The notes under the pieces: generated by a model
What the model saw: only the letters and a program-made list of their open reading frames with translations
What the model was told of the DNA's origin: nothing
The model's database searches: none
Shown: positions 34,134 through 43,185 of the stretch, piece by piece
Position numbering within the stretch: the first letter of the stretch is position 1
Layout of the letters: every line of letters starts with the position of its first letter
Position numbers and translations under genes: made by a program
NCBI GenBank assembly: GCA_934432885.1
Contig: CAKRYY010000007.1
Location: 14,934-78,933, forward strand
Direction: 5' to 3'
Source of the DNA: an uncultured Lachnospiraceae bacterium
Lineage (GTDB): Bacteria > Bacillota > Clostridia > Lachnospirales > Lachnospiraceae
DNA length: 64,000 nucleotides

Positions 34134-35255
34134 ATGGGCAGAAAAGCAGTTGTTGCGGGACATATCTGTGTAGATATTACACCGGAGATTCCAGGCGAAA
34201 AGGTAACAAGCGTAAGTCAGGCCCTCGCACCGGGCAAGCTGCTTGAAGCAGGAAACATTACCATCAGTACAGGCGGAGCAGTTGCCAATACGGGACTTGC
34301 CATGAAAATACTTGGCATAGATGTTACTCTGATGGGCAAGACTGGGCAGGATGACTTTGCAGAAATCATACGGCGGGTTGCAGCCGGGTATGGCTGTGGA
34401 GACGGGCTGATTGCTTCTGATGAAGCAGGCACGTCGTATTCCATTATTCTTGCGATTCCGGGAATTGACAGGATATTCTTACATAATGCAGGTGTGAATG
34501 ATCTGTTTTATGCGCACGATGTTGATATGCAGAAGGTGCGGGAAGCGGATTTATTCCATTTTGGCTATCCTACGATTATGCGCTCCATGTATGAAAATGA
34601 AGGCGCGGAGTTTATCAGATTATTTTCAGAGGTCGCAAAGACGGGTGTCTTAACGTCTCTCGACCTTGCAATGGTACAGGAAAAATCAGAGGCGGGGAGA
34701 GCAGACTGGGAGACAATTTTATCAAAGGCGCTGCCGCATACGGATTTCTTTCTGCCAAGCATCGAGGAGCTTTTGATGCTGCTTGACAGAAAAAAATATC
34801 ATGAAATACTTGCCCGCTGTGGGGAGAAGGATATTACAGAAGTGATTTCGCTTGAGGAGGATGTAAAACCTCTGGCAGAAAAGTGCATTAAGATGGGAGC
34901 GGGGTGTGTCCTGATTAAATGCGGCGCTCCTGGACTGTATTACAAAACTGCTGGTGCTTCTTTTGCCAGAAGACTTTCCGAGAGACTTTCGAAGGACTGC
35001 ACGGACTGGGCTGGACAGGAGGGCTTTGAAACAAGCTATGTACCAGATAAGGTTCGCTCCGGCACGGGTGCGGGTGATACGACAATCGGTGCGTTTTTGG
35101 CTGCGATGCTGCAGGGCTATCCGCTGAAGGAGTGCTTAAGGCTTGCGGTCGCAACAGGAGCCTCCTGCGTAGAGACATACGATGTGCTGAGCGGACTGAA
35201 ATCATTTCCTGAGCTAGAGAAGCGTATCCACAATGGCTGGAAAAAGAATTCATAA
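34134..35255 (+). CDS. PfkB-family carbohydrate kinase
   Basis: A 373-residue sugar or nucleoside kinase of the ribokinase fold. The first signature is ISTGGAVANTGLAMKILGID (sugar site), the second is VRSGTGAGDTTIGAFLAAML with the catalytic Asp in GAGD. Family members phosphorylate ribose, fructose, KDG, adenosine and others; the substrate is not clear here. An insertion near residues 285-310 (ARRLSERLSKDCTDW) is unusual. AAAGGATG precedes the ATG. It follows the tandem-repeat island and precedes prs, which faces it. Confidence 0.85.
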   Translation: MGRKAVVAGHICVDITPEIPGEKVTSVSQALAPGKLLEAGNITISTGGAVANTGLAMKILGIDVTLMGKTGQDDFAEIIRRVAAGYGCGDGLIASDEAGTSYSIILAIPGIDRIFLHNAGVNDLFYAHDVDMQKVREADLFHFGYPTIMRSMYENEGAEFIRLFSEVAKTGVLTSLDLAMVQEKSEAGRADWETILSKALPHTDFFLPSIEELLMLLDRKKYHEILARCGEKDITEVISLEEDVKPLAEKCIKMGAGCVLIKCGAPGLYYKTAGASFARRLSERLSKDCTDWAGQEGFETSYVPDKVRSGTGAGDTTIGAFLAAMLQGYPLKECLRLAVATGASCVETYDVLSGLKSFPELEKRIHNGWKKNS

Positions 35256-35276
35256 AATCGTTTGCTGGAAATGAAA

Positions 35277-35328
35277 AGTGTTTTGTGCGAGAGATGCCTG
35301 TAAGACAAAAATCTGCGGGTGGATGGGC
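35277..35328 (+). repeat. Dispersed intergenic hairpin repeat, copy C
   Basis: TGCGAGAGATGCCTGTAAGAC (quoted in part: GCGAGAGATGCCTGTAAG) at 35286-35306 differs from copy A at only three places. Its right half runs into the prs terminator and is less conserved. Confidence 0.5.
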
Positions 35329-35353
35329 TATAAAGCCACATCCTCCCGCAGAT
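35306..35353. terminator. Terminator overlapping the end of prs
   Basis: ATCTGCGGG (35311-35319) and GGATG/GGC find complements at 35331-35353 with one mismatch and one bulge. Read on the minus strand the hairpin is followed by TTTTTG. The last codons and the stop of prs (35328-35330) lie in this hairpin. Confidence 0.82.
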
Positions 35354-36515
35354 TGTATTTTTCAAGAATTGTGTGTATTTTTTCTGTCGGCGTCATGACA
35401 TTTCCAAGCGAGCTGTCATGATTGGAAAAATCAATGATGGAAGCAAGGAATTTACTCATATCGGCTTCCAGAAAATAAGGCTTGTCCTTTGCTTCCGGAG
35501 TCAGATAGCAGAGGTTTGTAGTAATGACGCGGTCAAAGTCGCCTCTTTCGTAAGCAGCATCAAAATTGCCAAGTCCATTTGTGAAGAGTCCAAAGGTGGT
35601 GCAGAGGAAAACTCTCTTTGCGTGCATTGCTTTTAGCTGCCTTGCAGTGTCTAAGATGCTTTCTCCGGAAGAAATCATATCATCTATGATAAACACGTCT
35701 TTTCCTTCGATGTTATCGCCCAGAAATTCATGTGCGACAATGGGATTTTTCCCATTTACAATAGTAGAATAATCACGGCGTTTGTAGAACATACCAGTAT
35801 CGACGCCAAGAACACCGGCAAAATATACGGCACGGTTTAAAGCGCCCTCATCAGGGCTGATAACAACGGTATGCTCCTTGTCGATAACAAGGTCCGGCAC
35901 ATTGCGCAGCAGAGTACGGAGAAACTGATAATGTGCAGTAAAGTTGTCAAAGCCAGCCAGTGGAATTGCATTTTGCACACGCGGGTCATGCGCATCAAAG
36001 GTAATGATATTGGAGACGCCCATTGCGTGCAGCTCTTCCAGAGAATATGCGCAGTCCAGAGATTCACGGCTGGAACGCTTATGCTGTCTGCCCTCATACA
36101 GAAACGGCATAATGACATTGACACGGTGCGCTTTTCCGGCAGCGGCGGCAATGATGCGTTTCAAGTCCTGATAATGGTCATCCGGTGACATGTGGTTGAT
36201 ATAACCGTTTACCGGATAGGTAATACTGTGATTGCATACATCAACAAGGATATAGAGGTCTTTTCCACGAATACTTTCATGAAAGATGCCTTTTCCTTCA
36301 CCGGAACCAAAGCGCGGGCAGTCAACATTGCAAAGATAGCTGCTTTCTGTATAACCATGAAAAGCAGGGTCGCGTTTTAAGGAATGATGGATATTCCGGC
36401 GGAATTCCACAAGATAATCGTTGATTTTACGCCCGAGATTTTCCGCAGAACGCATCGCAACCAGCTTGAGCGGAGCGACGGGCAGAGCGGTCTCCAGTTT
36501 TTCAATATTCGGCAT
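35328..36515 (-). CDS. prs: Ribose-phosphate pyrophosphokinase, long form
   Basis: A 395-residue PRPP synthetase, longer than the usual 315, as found in several clostridia. The phosphoribosyl-binding block is VFIIDDMISSGESILDTARQ; the divalent metal and ATP parts are YLVDVCNHS-like (LYILVDVCNHSITYP) and the DARE-like loop. It makes PRPP for nucleotides, His, Trp and NAD. The ATG at 36515 follows GGGAGGA. A divergent promoter (TTGACG-17-TATAAA) lies at 36563-36591. It converges with the PfkB gene. Confidence 0.88.
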   Translation of the reverse strand: MPNIEKLETALPVAPLKLVAMRSAENLGRKINDYLVEFRRNIHHSLKRDPAFHGYTESSYLCNVDCPRFGSGEGKGIFHESIRGKDLYILVDVCNHSITYPVNGYINHMSPDDHYQDLKRIIAAAAGKAHRVNVIMPFLYEGRQHKRSSRESLDCAYSLEELHAMGVSNIITFDAHDPRVQNAIPLAGFDNFTAHYQFLRTLLRNVPDLVIDKEHTVVISPDEGALNRAVYFAGVLGVDTGMFYKRRDYSTIVNGKNPIVAHEFLGDNIEGKDVFIIDDMISSGESILDTARQLKAMHAKRVFLCTTFGLFTNGLGNFDAAYERGDFDRVITTNLCYLTPEAKDKPYFLEADMSKFLASIIDFSNHDSSLGNVMTPTEKIHTILEKYNLREDVAL

Positions 36516-36562
36516 GACTTCCTCCCAGAAAATAACATGAAAAGATAAATATATCCATAAAT

Positions 36563-36608
36563 TTTATATCATTATGTTAGTGACACGTCAAGAAAATTCT
36601 AGTAGAAT
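36563..36608. promoter_or_regulatory. Back-to-back promoters for prs (-) and the DUF512 gene (+)
   Basis: Minus strand: TTGACG (36591-36586), 17 bp, TATAAA (36568-36563). Plus strand: GTGACA (36580-36585), 17 bp, TAGAAT (36603-36608). The two -35 boxes touch, so the polymerases must compete for the site. Confidence 0.75.
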
Positions 36609-36632
36609 GGAAGAGACGAAGGAGCTGTGAAT

Positions 36633-37970
36633 ATGAAGGAAAAGGGACATCTGATCGGACGTGTGCTGCCGCAGAGCATTGCCGAGGAGCTTGGTATTGA
36701 GCCGGGTGACAGACTGCTTGCAATTAACGGGCAGGAGATCATGGATGTTTTTGATTATCAGTATTATATCAAAGATGAATATATAGAAGTATTGGTTGCA
36801 AAGCCCTCTGGCGAGGAATGGCTTTTGGAGATTGATAAGGATTACGAGGAAGATTTAGGCGTTGAATTTGAAAATGGACTGATGGATGCGTACCGCTCCT
36901 GCCATAACAAATGTATTTTCTGCTTTATTGACCAGATGCCGAAGGGAATGAGGGATACACTTTATTTTAAGGATGATGATTCCAGGCTTTCCTTTCTGCA
37001 GGGCAATTATGTGACGCTGACAAATATGTCAGAGCATGACATTGAGCGGATTATCCGGTATCATCTCTCGCCTATCAACGTATCGTTTCAGACGACAAAC
37101 CCAGAGTTAAGATGCAGGATGCTGAATAACCGGTTTGCCGGAGAAGCACTGAAAAAAGTAGACCGCCTTTATGAAGGCGGCATTATTATGAATGGACAGA
37201 TTGTACTCTGCAAAGGCGTTAATGACGGAGCGGAGCTTGACCGCAGCATACGGGATTTGACGAGGTATATTCCGCAGCTTGAAAGCGTATCGGTAGTGCC
37301 AGTGGGGCTTTCCAGATACCGCGAGGGACTGTATCCGTTAGAGCCGTTTGACCGGGAGGACGCAGGGGCAGTCCTTTCGCTGATTCATTCCTGGCAGGAT
37401 AGGATATACAGGGAGCATGGGATTCATTTTGTCCATGCCAGTGACGAGTGGTATGCGCTTGCAGGGCTTCCGATGCCGGAAGAGGAACGCTACGATGGAT
37501 ATTTACAGCTTGAAAATGGAGTTGGGATGTTACGCCTGCAGGAGGAGGAATTTACGCAGGCGCTTGCACTGGCAAGGGAAAGCGCTGCACTGGGGGCAGA
37601 ACGTGAGGTATCGGTAGCGACAGGGGTGCTCGCTTATCCTTATATCTGTAAAATGGCAGACCGCCTCATGGAAGCATTCCCACTTCTGACTATTCATGTT
37701 TATGAAATCAAAAACCGCTTTTTCGGGGAAATGATTACGGTATCAGGCCTTTTGACGGGTGGGGATATAAGAAAGCAGCTGCAGGGAAAATTACTTGGGG
37801 AGGCATTGTTTCTGCCGGAAAATGTTCTGCGTACGGAGGAACGTATCTTTCTGGATGATATGACGCAGCAGGAGCTTGGCAATGCTTTACAAGTAACTGT
37901 AAATATTGTAAAATCAAGCGGACATGATTTTGTAAGACAGATGCTTGGAATTCAGCAGATGGACGCTTAA
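36633..37970 (+). CDS. DUF512 radical SAM-like iron-sulfur protein with PDZ domain
   Basis: A 445-residue protein with an N-terminal PDZ-like region (RVLPQSIAEELGIEPGDRLL), then a cysteine motif SCHNKCIFCFIDQMPKGMRD (CxxxCxxC, as in radical SAM enzymes) and the DUF512 domain, with GLSRYREGLYPLEPF, in the C-terminal half. Function unknown in the family; it is nearly always next to der. The start chosen is the ATG at 36633; a GTG at 36627 would lie nearer GGAG. It is 31 bp before der. Confidence 0.88.
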   Translation: MKEKGHLIGRVLPQSIAEELGIEPGDRLLAINGQEIMDVFDYQYYIKDEYIEVLVAKPSGEEWLLEIDKDYEEDLGVEFENGLMDAYRSCHNKCIFCFIDQMPKGMRDTLYFKDDDSRLSFLQGNYVTLTNMSEHDIERIIRYHLSPINVSFQTTNPELRCRMLNNRFAGEALKKVDRLYEGGIIMNGQIVLCKGVNDGAELDRSIRDLTRYIPQLESVSVVPVGLSRYREGLYPLEPFDREDAGAVLSLIHSWQDRIYREHGIHFVHASDEWYALAGLPMPEEERYDGYLQLENGVGMLRLQEEEFTQALALARESAALGAEREVSVATGVLAYPYICKMADRLMEAFPLLTIHVYEIKNRFFGEMITVSGLLTGGDIRKQLQGKLLGEALFLPENVLRTEERIFLDDMTQQELGNALQVTVNIVKSSGHDFVRQMLGIQQMDA

Positions 37971-38001
37971 AATAACCAAATGGAAATAGAAGGAGAAATA
38001 G

Positions 38002-39336
38002 ATGAGCAGGAAAAAAGGAAAGCCCATTGTGGCAGTTGTAGGAAGACCAAATGTCGGAAAATCCACACTGTTCAATGCGCTTGCCGGAGAGATGATTTCG
38101 ATTGTAAAGGATACACCCGGAATCACAAGAGACCGGATTTATGTGGATGTAACTTGGCTTGACCATTCGTTTACTTTGATTGATACAGGAGGAATTGAGC
38201 CTGACAGCAAAGATGTCATTTTGTCTCAGATGCGCGAGCAGGCACAGATTGCCATTGATACGGCAGATGTCATCCTTTTTATGACGGATGTGCGGCAGGG
38301 ACTTGTAGATGCAGATGCCAAGGTGGCGGATATGCTGCGGCGCTCTCATAAGCCGGTGGTGCTGGTTGTAAATAAAACAGATGATTTTCAGAAATTCATG
38401 CCGGATGTATATGAGTTTTATAACCTCGGCATCGGAGAACCGCTGCCGATTTCAGCAGCCAACAGACTTGGCATCGGCGATATGCTGGACATTGTGATTT
38501 CACATTTCCCTACAGAAGCATGGGAGGAGCAGGAGGACGAGCGTCCCAAGATTGCGATTGTCGGCAAGCCGAATGTCGGTAAGTCTTCCATAATCAATAG
38601 GCTGATTGGGGAAAACCGTGTAATCGTGTCCGATATTGCAGGCACGACGAGGGATGCAATAGATACAGAGGTTGTACACAACGGCAGAGAGTATGTGTTT
38701 ATTGATACAGCGGGACTGAGACGGAAAAATAAAATAAAGGAAGAGCTGGAGCGATATATGATTGTGCGTACGGTCAGCGCTGTGGAACGTGCGGATGTCG
38801 TAGTGCTCGTAATCGATGCAAATGAAGGCGTGACAGAGCAGGATGCCAAGATTGCAGGAATTGCGCATGAGCGCGGCAAGGGTGTTATTATCGCTGTGAA
38901 CAAGTGGGATGCAGTGGAAAAGGATGATAAGACCATCTATAAGTATACCAATAAAATACGCGAGGTACTTTCCTATATGCCTTATGCGGAGCTGCTTTTC
39001 ATCTCAGCCCAGACTGGACAGAGGCTGCCAAAGCTCTTTGATTTGATTGACATGGTAATTGAAAATCATGCGCTCCGCGTTGCAACCGGTGTCCTAAATG
39101 AGATTATGACAGAGGCAGTCGCCCTGCAGCAGCCGCCGTCTGATAAGGGAAAACGGTTAAAGCTTTTCTATATCACACAGGTATCGGTAAAGCCGCCGAC
39201 CTTTGTTATTTTTGTAAATGATAAGGAATTGATGCACTTTTCTTATACACGGTATATTGAAAATAAGATTCGGGAGGCATTTGGCTTTCGCGGTACGCCC
39301 CTTCGGTTTATCATCAGAGAAAGGAAAGAAAACTAA
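38002..39336 (+). CDS. der: Ribosome biogenesis GTPase Der (EngA)
   Basis: A 444-residue GTPase with two tandem G domains and a KH-like C-terminal domain. G1 motifs are GRPNVGKSTLFNAL (domain 1) and GKPNVGKSSIINRL (domain 2); G3 DTGGIE and DTAGLRRKNK; G4 NKTD and NKWD. It is essential for 50S maturation. GGAGAAA precedes the ATG and its stop overlaps the plsY ATG by one base. Confidence 0.98.
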   Translation: MSRKKGKPIVAVVGRPNVGKSTLFNALAGEMISIVKDTPGITRDRIYVDVTWLDHSFTLIDTGGIEPDSKDVILSQMREQAQIAIDTADVILFMTDVRQGLVDADAKVADMLRRSHKPVVLVVNKTDDFQKFMPDVYEFYNLGIGEPLPISAANRLGIGDMLDIVISHFPTEAWEEQEDERPKIAIVGKPNVGKSSIINRLIGENRVIVSDIAGTTRDAIDTEVVHNGREYVFIDTAGLRRKNKIKEELERYMIVRTVSAVERADVVVLVIDANEGVTEQDAKIAGIAHERGKGVIIAVNKWDAVEKDDKTIYKYTNKIREVLSYMPYAELLFISAQTGQRLPKLFDLIDMVIENHALRVATGVLNEIMTEAVALQQPPSDKGKRLKLFYITQVSVKPPTFVIFVNDKELMHFSYTRYIENKIREAFGFRGTPLRFIIRERKEN

Positions 39337-39983
39337 TGGAACGGATTATTTGTCTTGCAATCGGTTATGTGTTCGGGCTTTTTCAGACGGCTTATATTTA
39401 TGGTAAATTAAAAGGCGTGGATATTCGAAAAGTAGGAAGCGGCAATGCAGGAACGACAAATACCCTGAGAGTATTTGGAACAAAGGCAGGACTTACGGTA
39501 TTTGCTGGCGATGTGCTCAAATGTATTTTTGCGATTCTGCTGGCAAGGCTTCTGTATTCCCAGAGCAGACCAGATATTATCTATCTGCTGATGTTGTATG
39601 CGGCAGCAGGAGCAATTCTTGGACACAATTTTCCATTTTATCTGCAGTTCAGAGGTGGAAAGGGAATCGCTGCAACCGCAGGACTGATTCTTTCGTTTCA
39701 TCCGGCATTCATTCCTGTCGGCGTGGTTTTATTCTTTTCCGCATTTTTGATTACGCATTATGTTTCTCTTGGTTCGCTGCTGGTGTATGCGGGCTTTATG
39801 ATTGAGCTGGTGGTACTTGGGCAGATGGGTGTTTTTGGCATGAGCCAGAGTGCGCTGCTTGAGATGTATGCAATCGGTGCTTTCCTTACAATTATGGCTT
39901 ATGTAAAGCATCGTGCAAACATTGTCCGTCTGTTAAAGGGCGAGGAGAGAAAGACCTATCTGTTCAAAAAGAGCGAGCTGTAA
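39336..39983 (+). CDS. plsY: Glycerol-3-phosphate acyltransferase PlsY
   Basis: A 215-residue membrane enzyme that acylates glycerol-3-phosphate using acyl phosphate. Motifs are VGSGNAGTTNTLRVFG, GHNFPFYLQFRGGKGIA and a third near the end. It has about five membrane segments. It overlaps der by one base and precedes gpsA, giving a phospholipid pair. Confidence 0.97.
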   Translation: MERIICLAIGYVFGLFQTAYIYGKLKGVDIRKVGSGNAGTTNTLRVFGTKAGLTVFAGDVLKCIFAILLARLLYSQSRPDIIYLLMLYAAAGAILGHNFPFYLQFRGGKGIAATAGLILSFHPAFIPVGVVLFFSAFLITHYVSLGSLLVYAGFMIELVVLGQMGVFGMSQSALLEMYAIGAFLTIMAYVKHRANIVRLLKGEERKTYLFKKSEL

Positions 39984-40029
39984 CTGTTTCATGGCAGCGG
40001 CTTAAAGAGTTTGAGGAGGAAATAAAAAA

Positions 40030-41043
40030 ATGGCATCAATTGGTGTAATTGGCGCAGGAAGCTGGGGAACGGCACTTGCGGTTCTTTTGTGTGGAAACGG
40101 GCATGAGGTAACGCTCTGGTCCATCATAGAAGATGAGGTACATACATTACAGACAAAGCGGGAGAATCCTGATAAGCTGCCCGGCGTAAAGCTGCCGGAA
40201 AAAATAGAAGTAACCTCTGATTTAGAGAAGGCAGTTTCGGGCAAGCAGGTACTGGTGCTGGCAGTACCCTCCCCTTATGTGCGGAGTACGGCGCATACTA
40301 TGAAGCCCTATGTGGCAGAGGGGCAGATTATTGTCAATGTGGCAAAGGGAATTGAAGAGGATTCCCTAAAAACGCTGTCCCAGGTAATCGAAGAGGAAAT
40401 CCCGCAGGCGCTTGTTGCGGTTATGTCAGGTCCCTCCCATGCAGAGGAGGTCGGCAGAGGAATCCCGACAACGATTGTTGTGGGAGCGCATGATAGAAAA
40501 ACAGCGGAATATTTACAGGGAATTTTTATGAATGAGGTATTCCGTGTATATACCAGCCCGGACGTGCTCGGCATTGAGCTGGGCGCTGCTCTTAAAAATG
40601 TAGTTGCGCTGGCGGCGGGCATTGCAGACGGACTTGGATATGGGGACAATACCAAGGCGGCGCTGATTACCAGAGGCATTGCGGAGATTGCAAGGCTTGG
40701 AACTGCGATGGGCGGAAAGGTGGAGACCTTCAGCGGTCTTTCCGGCATCGGCGATTTGATTGTTACCTGTGCGAGTATGCACTCCAGAAACAGGCGGGCA
40801 GGTATTCTGATTGGTAAGGGCTATTCCTATGAGGAAGCGATGAAGGAAGTCAAAATGGTAGTGGAGGGCGTATATTCTGCGAAGGCAGCAGTGCGGTTAG
40901 CAGAAAAGTGCGGCGTCCAGCTTCCAATCATTGAACAGGTAAATGCCGTACTCTTTGAAGGAAAGCGTGCGGATGAAGCGGTAAAGGATTTGATGCTGCG
41001 GGATAAAAAGATTGAAAATTCAGACATCCCCTGGGAAGCATAA
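40030..41043 (+). CDS. gpsA: Glycerol-3-phosphate dehydrogenase [NAD(P)+]
   Basis: A 337-residue enzyme that reduces DHAP to sn-glycerol-3-phosphate for phospholipids. The NAD motif GAGSWGTALA is at residues 8-17; AVMSGPSHAEEV and KNVVALAAGIADGLGYGDN carry the active-site Lys. AGGAGG precedes the ATG. Follows plsY, so its product feeds the enzyme before it. Confidence 0.97.
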   Translation: MASIGVIGAGSWGTALAVLLCGNGHEVTLWSIIEDEVHTLQTKRENPDKLPGVKLPEKIEVTSDLEKAVSGKQVLVLAVPSPYVRSTAHTMKPYVAEGQIIVNVAKGIEEDSLKTLSQVIEEEIPQALVAVMSGPSHAEEVGRGIPTTIVVGAHDRKTAEYLQGIFMNEVFRVYTSPDVLGIELGAALKNVVALAAGIADGLGYGDNTKAALITRGIAEIARLGTAMGGKVETFSGLSGIGDLIVTCASMHSRNRRAGILIGKGYSYEEAMKEVKMVVEGVYSAKAAVRLAEKCGVQLPIIEQVNAVLFEGKRADEAVKDLMLRDKKIENSDIPWEA

Positions 41044-41067
41044 CAGAGAGATAAAAGGAGAAAAGGT

Positions 41068-41883
41068 ATGGCAGAAAACAATTTTACCAGTACGAAGGAC
41101 TATGTGGCGTCCGCTGAACTGATGGCGAGCGTGAATGTGGCGATTGCGCTCCAGAAGCCGTTGCTGATTAAGGGCGAGCCGGGAACCGGAAAAACGATGC
41201 TTGCGCAGGCTGTTGCAAATTCCCTGGGTAAGCGGCTTGTTATCTGGAATATCAAATCTACGACAAAAGCACAGGATGGTCTGTATGTATACGATACAAT
41301 CCAGCGTCTGTATGACGGTCAGTTTGGAGAAGCGGGCGTAGATGATATTTCACGTTATATTAAGCTTGGAAAGCTGGGAGAGGCATTTGACAGCGAGGAG
41401 CAGGTAGTTCTTCTGATTGATGAAATTGATAAGGCAGATCTGGAATTTCCAAATGACCTTTTATGGGAGCTGGACCAGATGGAATTTTATATCCATGAAA
41501 CAAAGCGTACAGTAAAGGCAAAGCACCGCCCGATTGTAATCATTACTTCAAATGCGGAAAAGGAGCTGCCGGACGCTTTCCTGCGCAGATGTATATTCCA
41601 TTATATTTCATTCCCTGATGCTGCGCTGATGGAGGAGATTGTCAGAGTGCATTATCCTGACATTAAGGAAAATCTTCTGAAAAATGCAATGGAAGCCTTC
41701 TACGATATTCGCTCCATGCGTGATATTCGGAAAAAGCCGAGCACCTCTGAACTGATTGACTGGCTCAATGCGCTTCAGATTGGCGGCGTTTCGGCGGATG
41801 AAATTCGTGAAAAGCTGCCGTTTGTCGGCGTTATTGTAAAAAAAGATGAGGACCTGGAAACCGTACTTCATAAGGTGGACTAA
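41068..41883 (+). CDS. MoxR-type AAA+ ATPase
   Basis: A 271-residue ATPase with Walker A GEPGTGKTMLA, Walker B VVLLIDEIDKADLEFPNDLL and sensor ITSNAEKELPDAFLRR. MoxR proteins usually act with von Willebrand factor A partners as chaperones for metalloenzymes or complexes. AAGGAGA precedes the ATG. The next gene, 3 bp on, is such a partner. Target unknown. Confidence 0.92.
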   Translation: MAENNFTSTKDYVASAELMASVNVAIALQKPLLIKGEPGTGKTMLAQAVANSLGKRLVIWNIKSTTKAQDGLYVYDTIQRLYDGQFGEAGVDDISRYIKLGKLGEAFDSEEQVVLLIDEIDKADLEFPNDLLWELDQMEFYIHETKRTVKAKHRPIVIITSNAEKELPDAFLRRCIFHYISFPDAALMEEIVRVHYPDIKENLLKNAMEAFYDIRSMRDIRKKPSTSELIDWLNALQIGGVSADEIREKLPFVGVIVKKDEDLETVLHKVD

Positions 41884-41886
41884 TCT

Positions 41887-43095
41887 ATGTTTCAAAAATT
41901 TTTCACTGTATGTAAGGCTAAGGGGCTGAAAATTACCCTGAGCGAATGGCTGACCCTTCAGGAAGCGCTGGATAAGGGGCTTGCAGGGAGCAGTCTGACG
42001 GAATTTTATTACCTTGCCCGCATGATCCTTGTTAAGAGCGAAGTGGAATATGATAAGTTTGACATGGCGTTTGAGGAATGCTTCAAGGGCGTAAAGTCGG
42101 AAAATGAAGTAACAAAGCAGATGCTTCGCTGGCTCAACAAGGAAGAAATGAACGAGATGCTGCAAATGGAAGAAAAGCAGTGGCTCAATCAGATAGAGGA
42201 AATCAAGGTCGATAAAGATGATGTGGAGCAGAAGTTTAAGGACAGACTGAGGGATCAGGACAGCGAGCACAACGGCGGAAGCTTCTGGATTGGTACGATG
42301 GGCAAGACCTCCTTCGGAAATACCGGCGGCAATATCGGCGGTGTCAGGGTCGGCGGACAGACAGGCTATCAGTCTGCATTTGCTGTTGTCGGAGAGCGCA
42401 AATTCCGGGATTTTAGGGATGACCGCGTGCTGGATAACAGACAATTCCAGCAGGCGCTGCGCAGACTGCGCCAGTTTTCAACCAGACTGGATATTCCAAA
42501 GACGGAGCTGGATATTAACGGCACGATTGATAAGACCTGCAACAATGGCGGCTGCCTTCAGATTGTTATGGAAAAGCCCAGAAAAAATGCAGTAAAGCTG
42601 TTGCTTCTGATGGATTCCGGCGGCACGATGATTCCATATACGCGGCTGCTTAATGAGCTGTTCCAGTCGGTAAATAAATCAAATCATTATAAGGACGTTA
42701 AAGCATATTATTTTCATAACTGCATTTACAGCCATCTGTACAAAACGCCGGAATGTGAAAACGGCGACTGGATTGAGACAGAGTGGATGTTCCGTAATCT
42801 TGACAGCGATTATAAGGTGATTATCGTAGGAGATGCGGCGATGGCACCTGAGGAATTATACTCCGAGACAGGAAATTACAGAGGACCTAATGGTGGGCTG
42901 TGCGGTATGGACTGGCTGCTTCTTCTGAAAAAGCATTATAAAAAGATTGTATGGATGAATCCTAAAATGGCGCCCGGAAAGGCTCCTTGGAGAGAGGCGG
43001 AAACAGCGATTAAGGAAATGCTTCCGATGTACAAGTTGACGGTAGATGGATTAAACCGTGCAATGACCGTGCTTATGACACAGGCAAAAAGATAA
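41887..43095 (+). CDS. VWA (CoxE-like) partner protein of MoxR
   Basis: A 402-residue cytosolic protein. A glycine-rich middle (GGNIGGVRVGGQ) precedes a VWA domain whose MIDAS motif reads LLLLMDSGGTMIPYTRLL, i.e. D-S-G-G-T in place of DxSxS. The end has IIVGDAAMAPEELY and GGLCGMDWLLLLKK. It belongs to the CoxE-like VWA group encoded beside MoxR ATPases. Function is unknown but it is expected to bind the ATPase and a metal ion. It starts 3 bp after moxR. Confidence 0.85.
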   Translation: MFQKFFTVCKAKGLKITLSEWLTLQEALDKGLAGSSLTEFYYLARMILVKSEVEYDKFDMAFEECFKGVKSENEVTKQMLRWLNKEEMNEMLQMEEKQWLNQIEEIKVDKDDVEQKFKDRLRDQDSEHNGGSFWIGTMGKTSFGNTGGNIGGVRVGGQTGYQSAFAVVGERKFRDFRDDRVLDNRQFQQALRRLRQFSTRLDIPKTELDINGTIDKTCNNGGCLQIVMEKPRKNAVKLLLLMDSGGTMIPYTRLLNELFQSVNKSNHYKDVKAYYFHNCIYSHLYKTPECENGDWIETEWMFRNLDSDYKVIIVGDAAMAPEELYSETGNYRGPNGGLCGMDWLLLLKKHYKKIVWMNPKMAPGKAPWREAETAIKEMLPMYKLTVDGLNRAMTVLMTQAKR

Positions 43096-43185
43096 AATAA
43101 AATGTTGAATTTTTCCAGAAAATATTATAGAGTGGAATAGTCGGTTAACTTTACATCAATTTTACCTATGAGGAGGAAACAGTTT

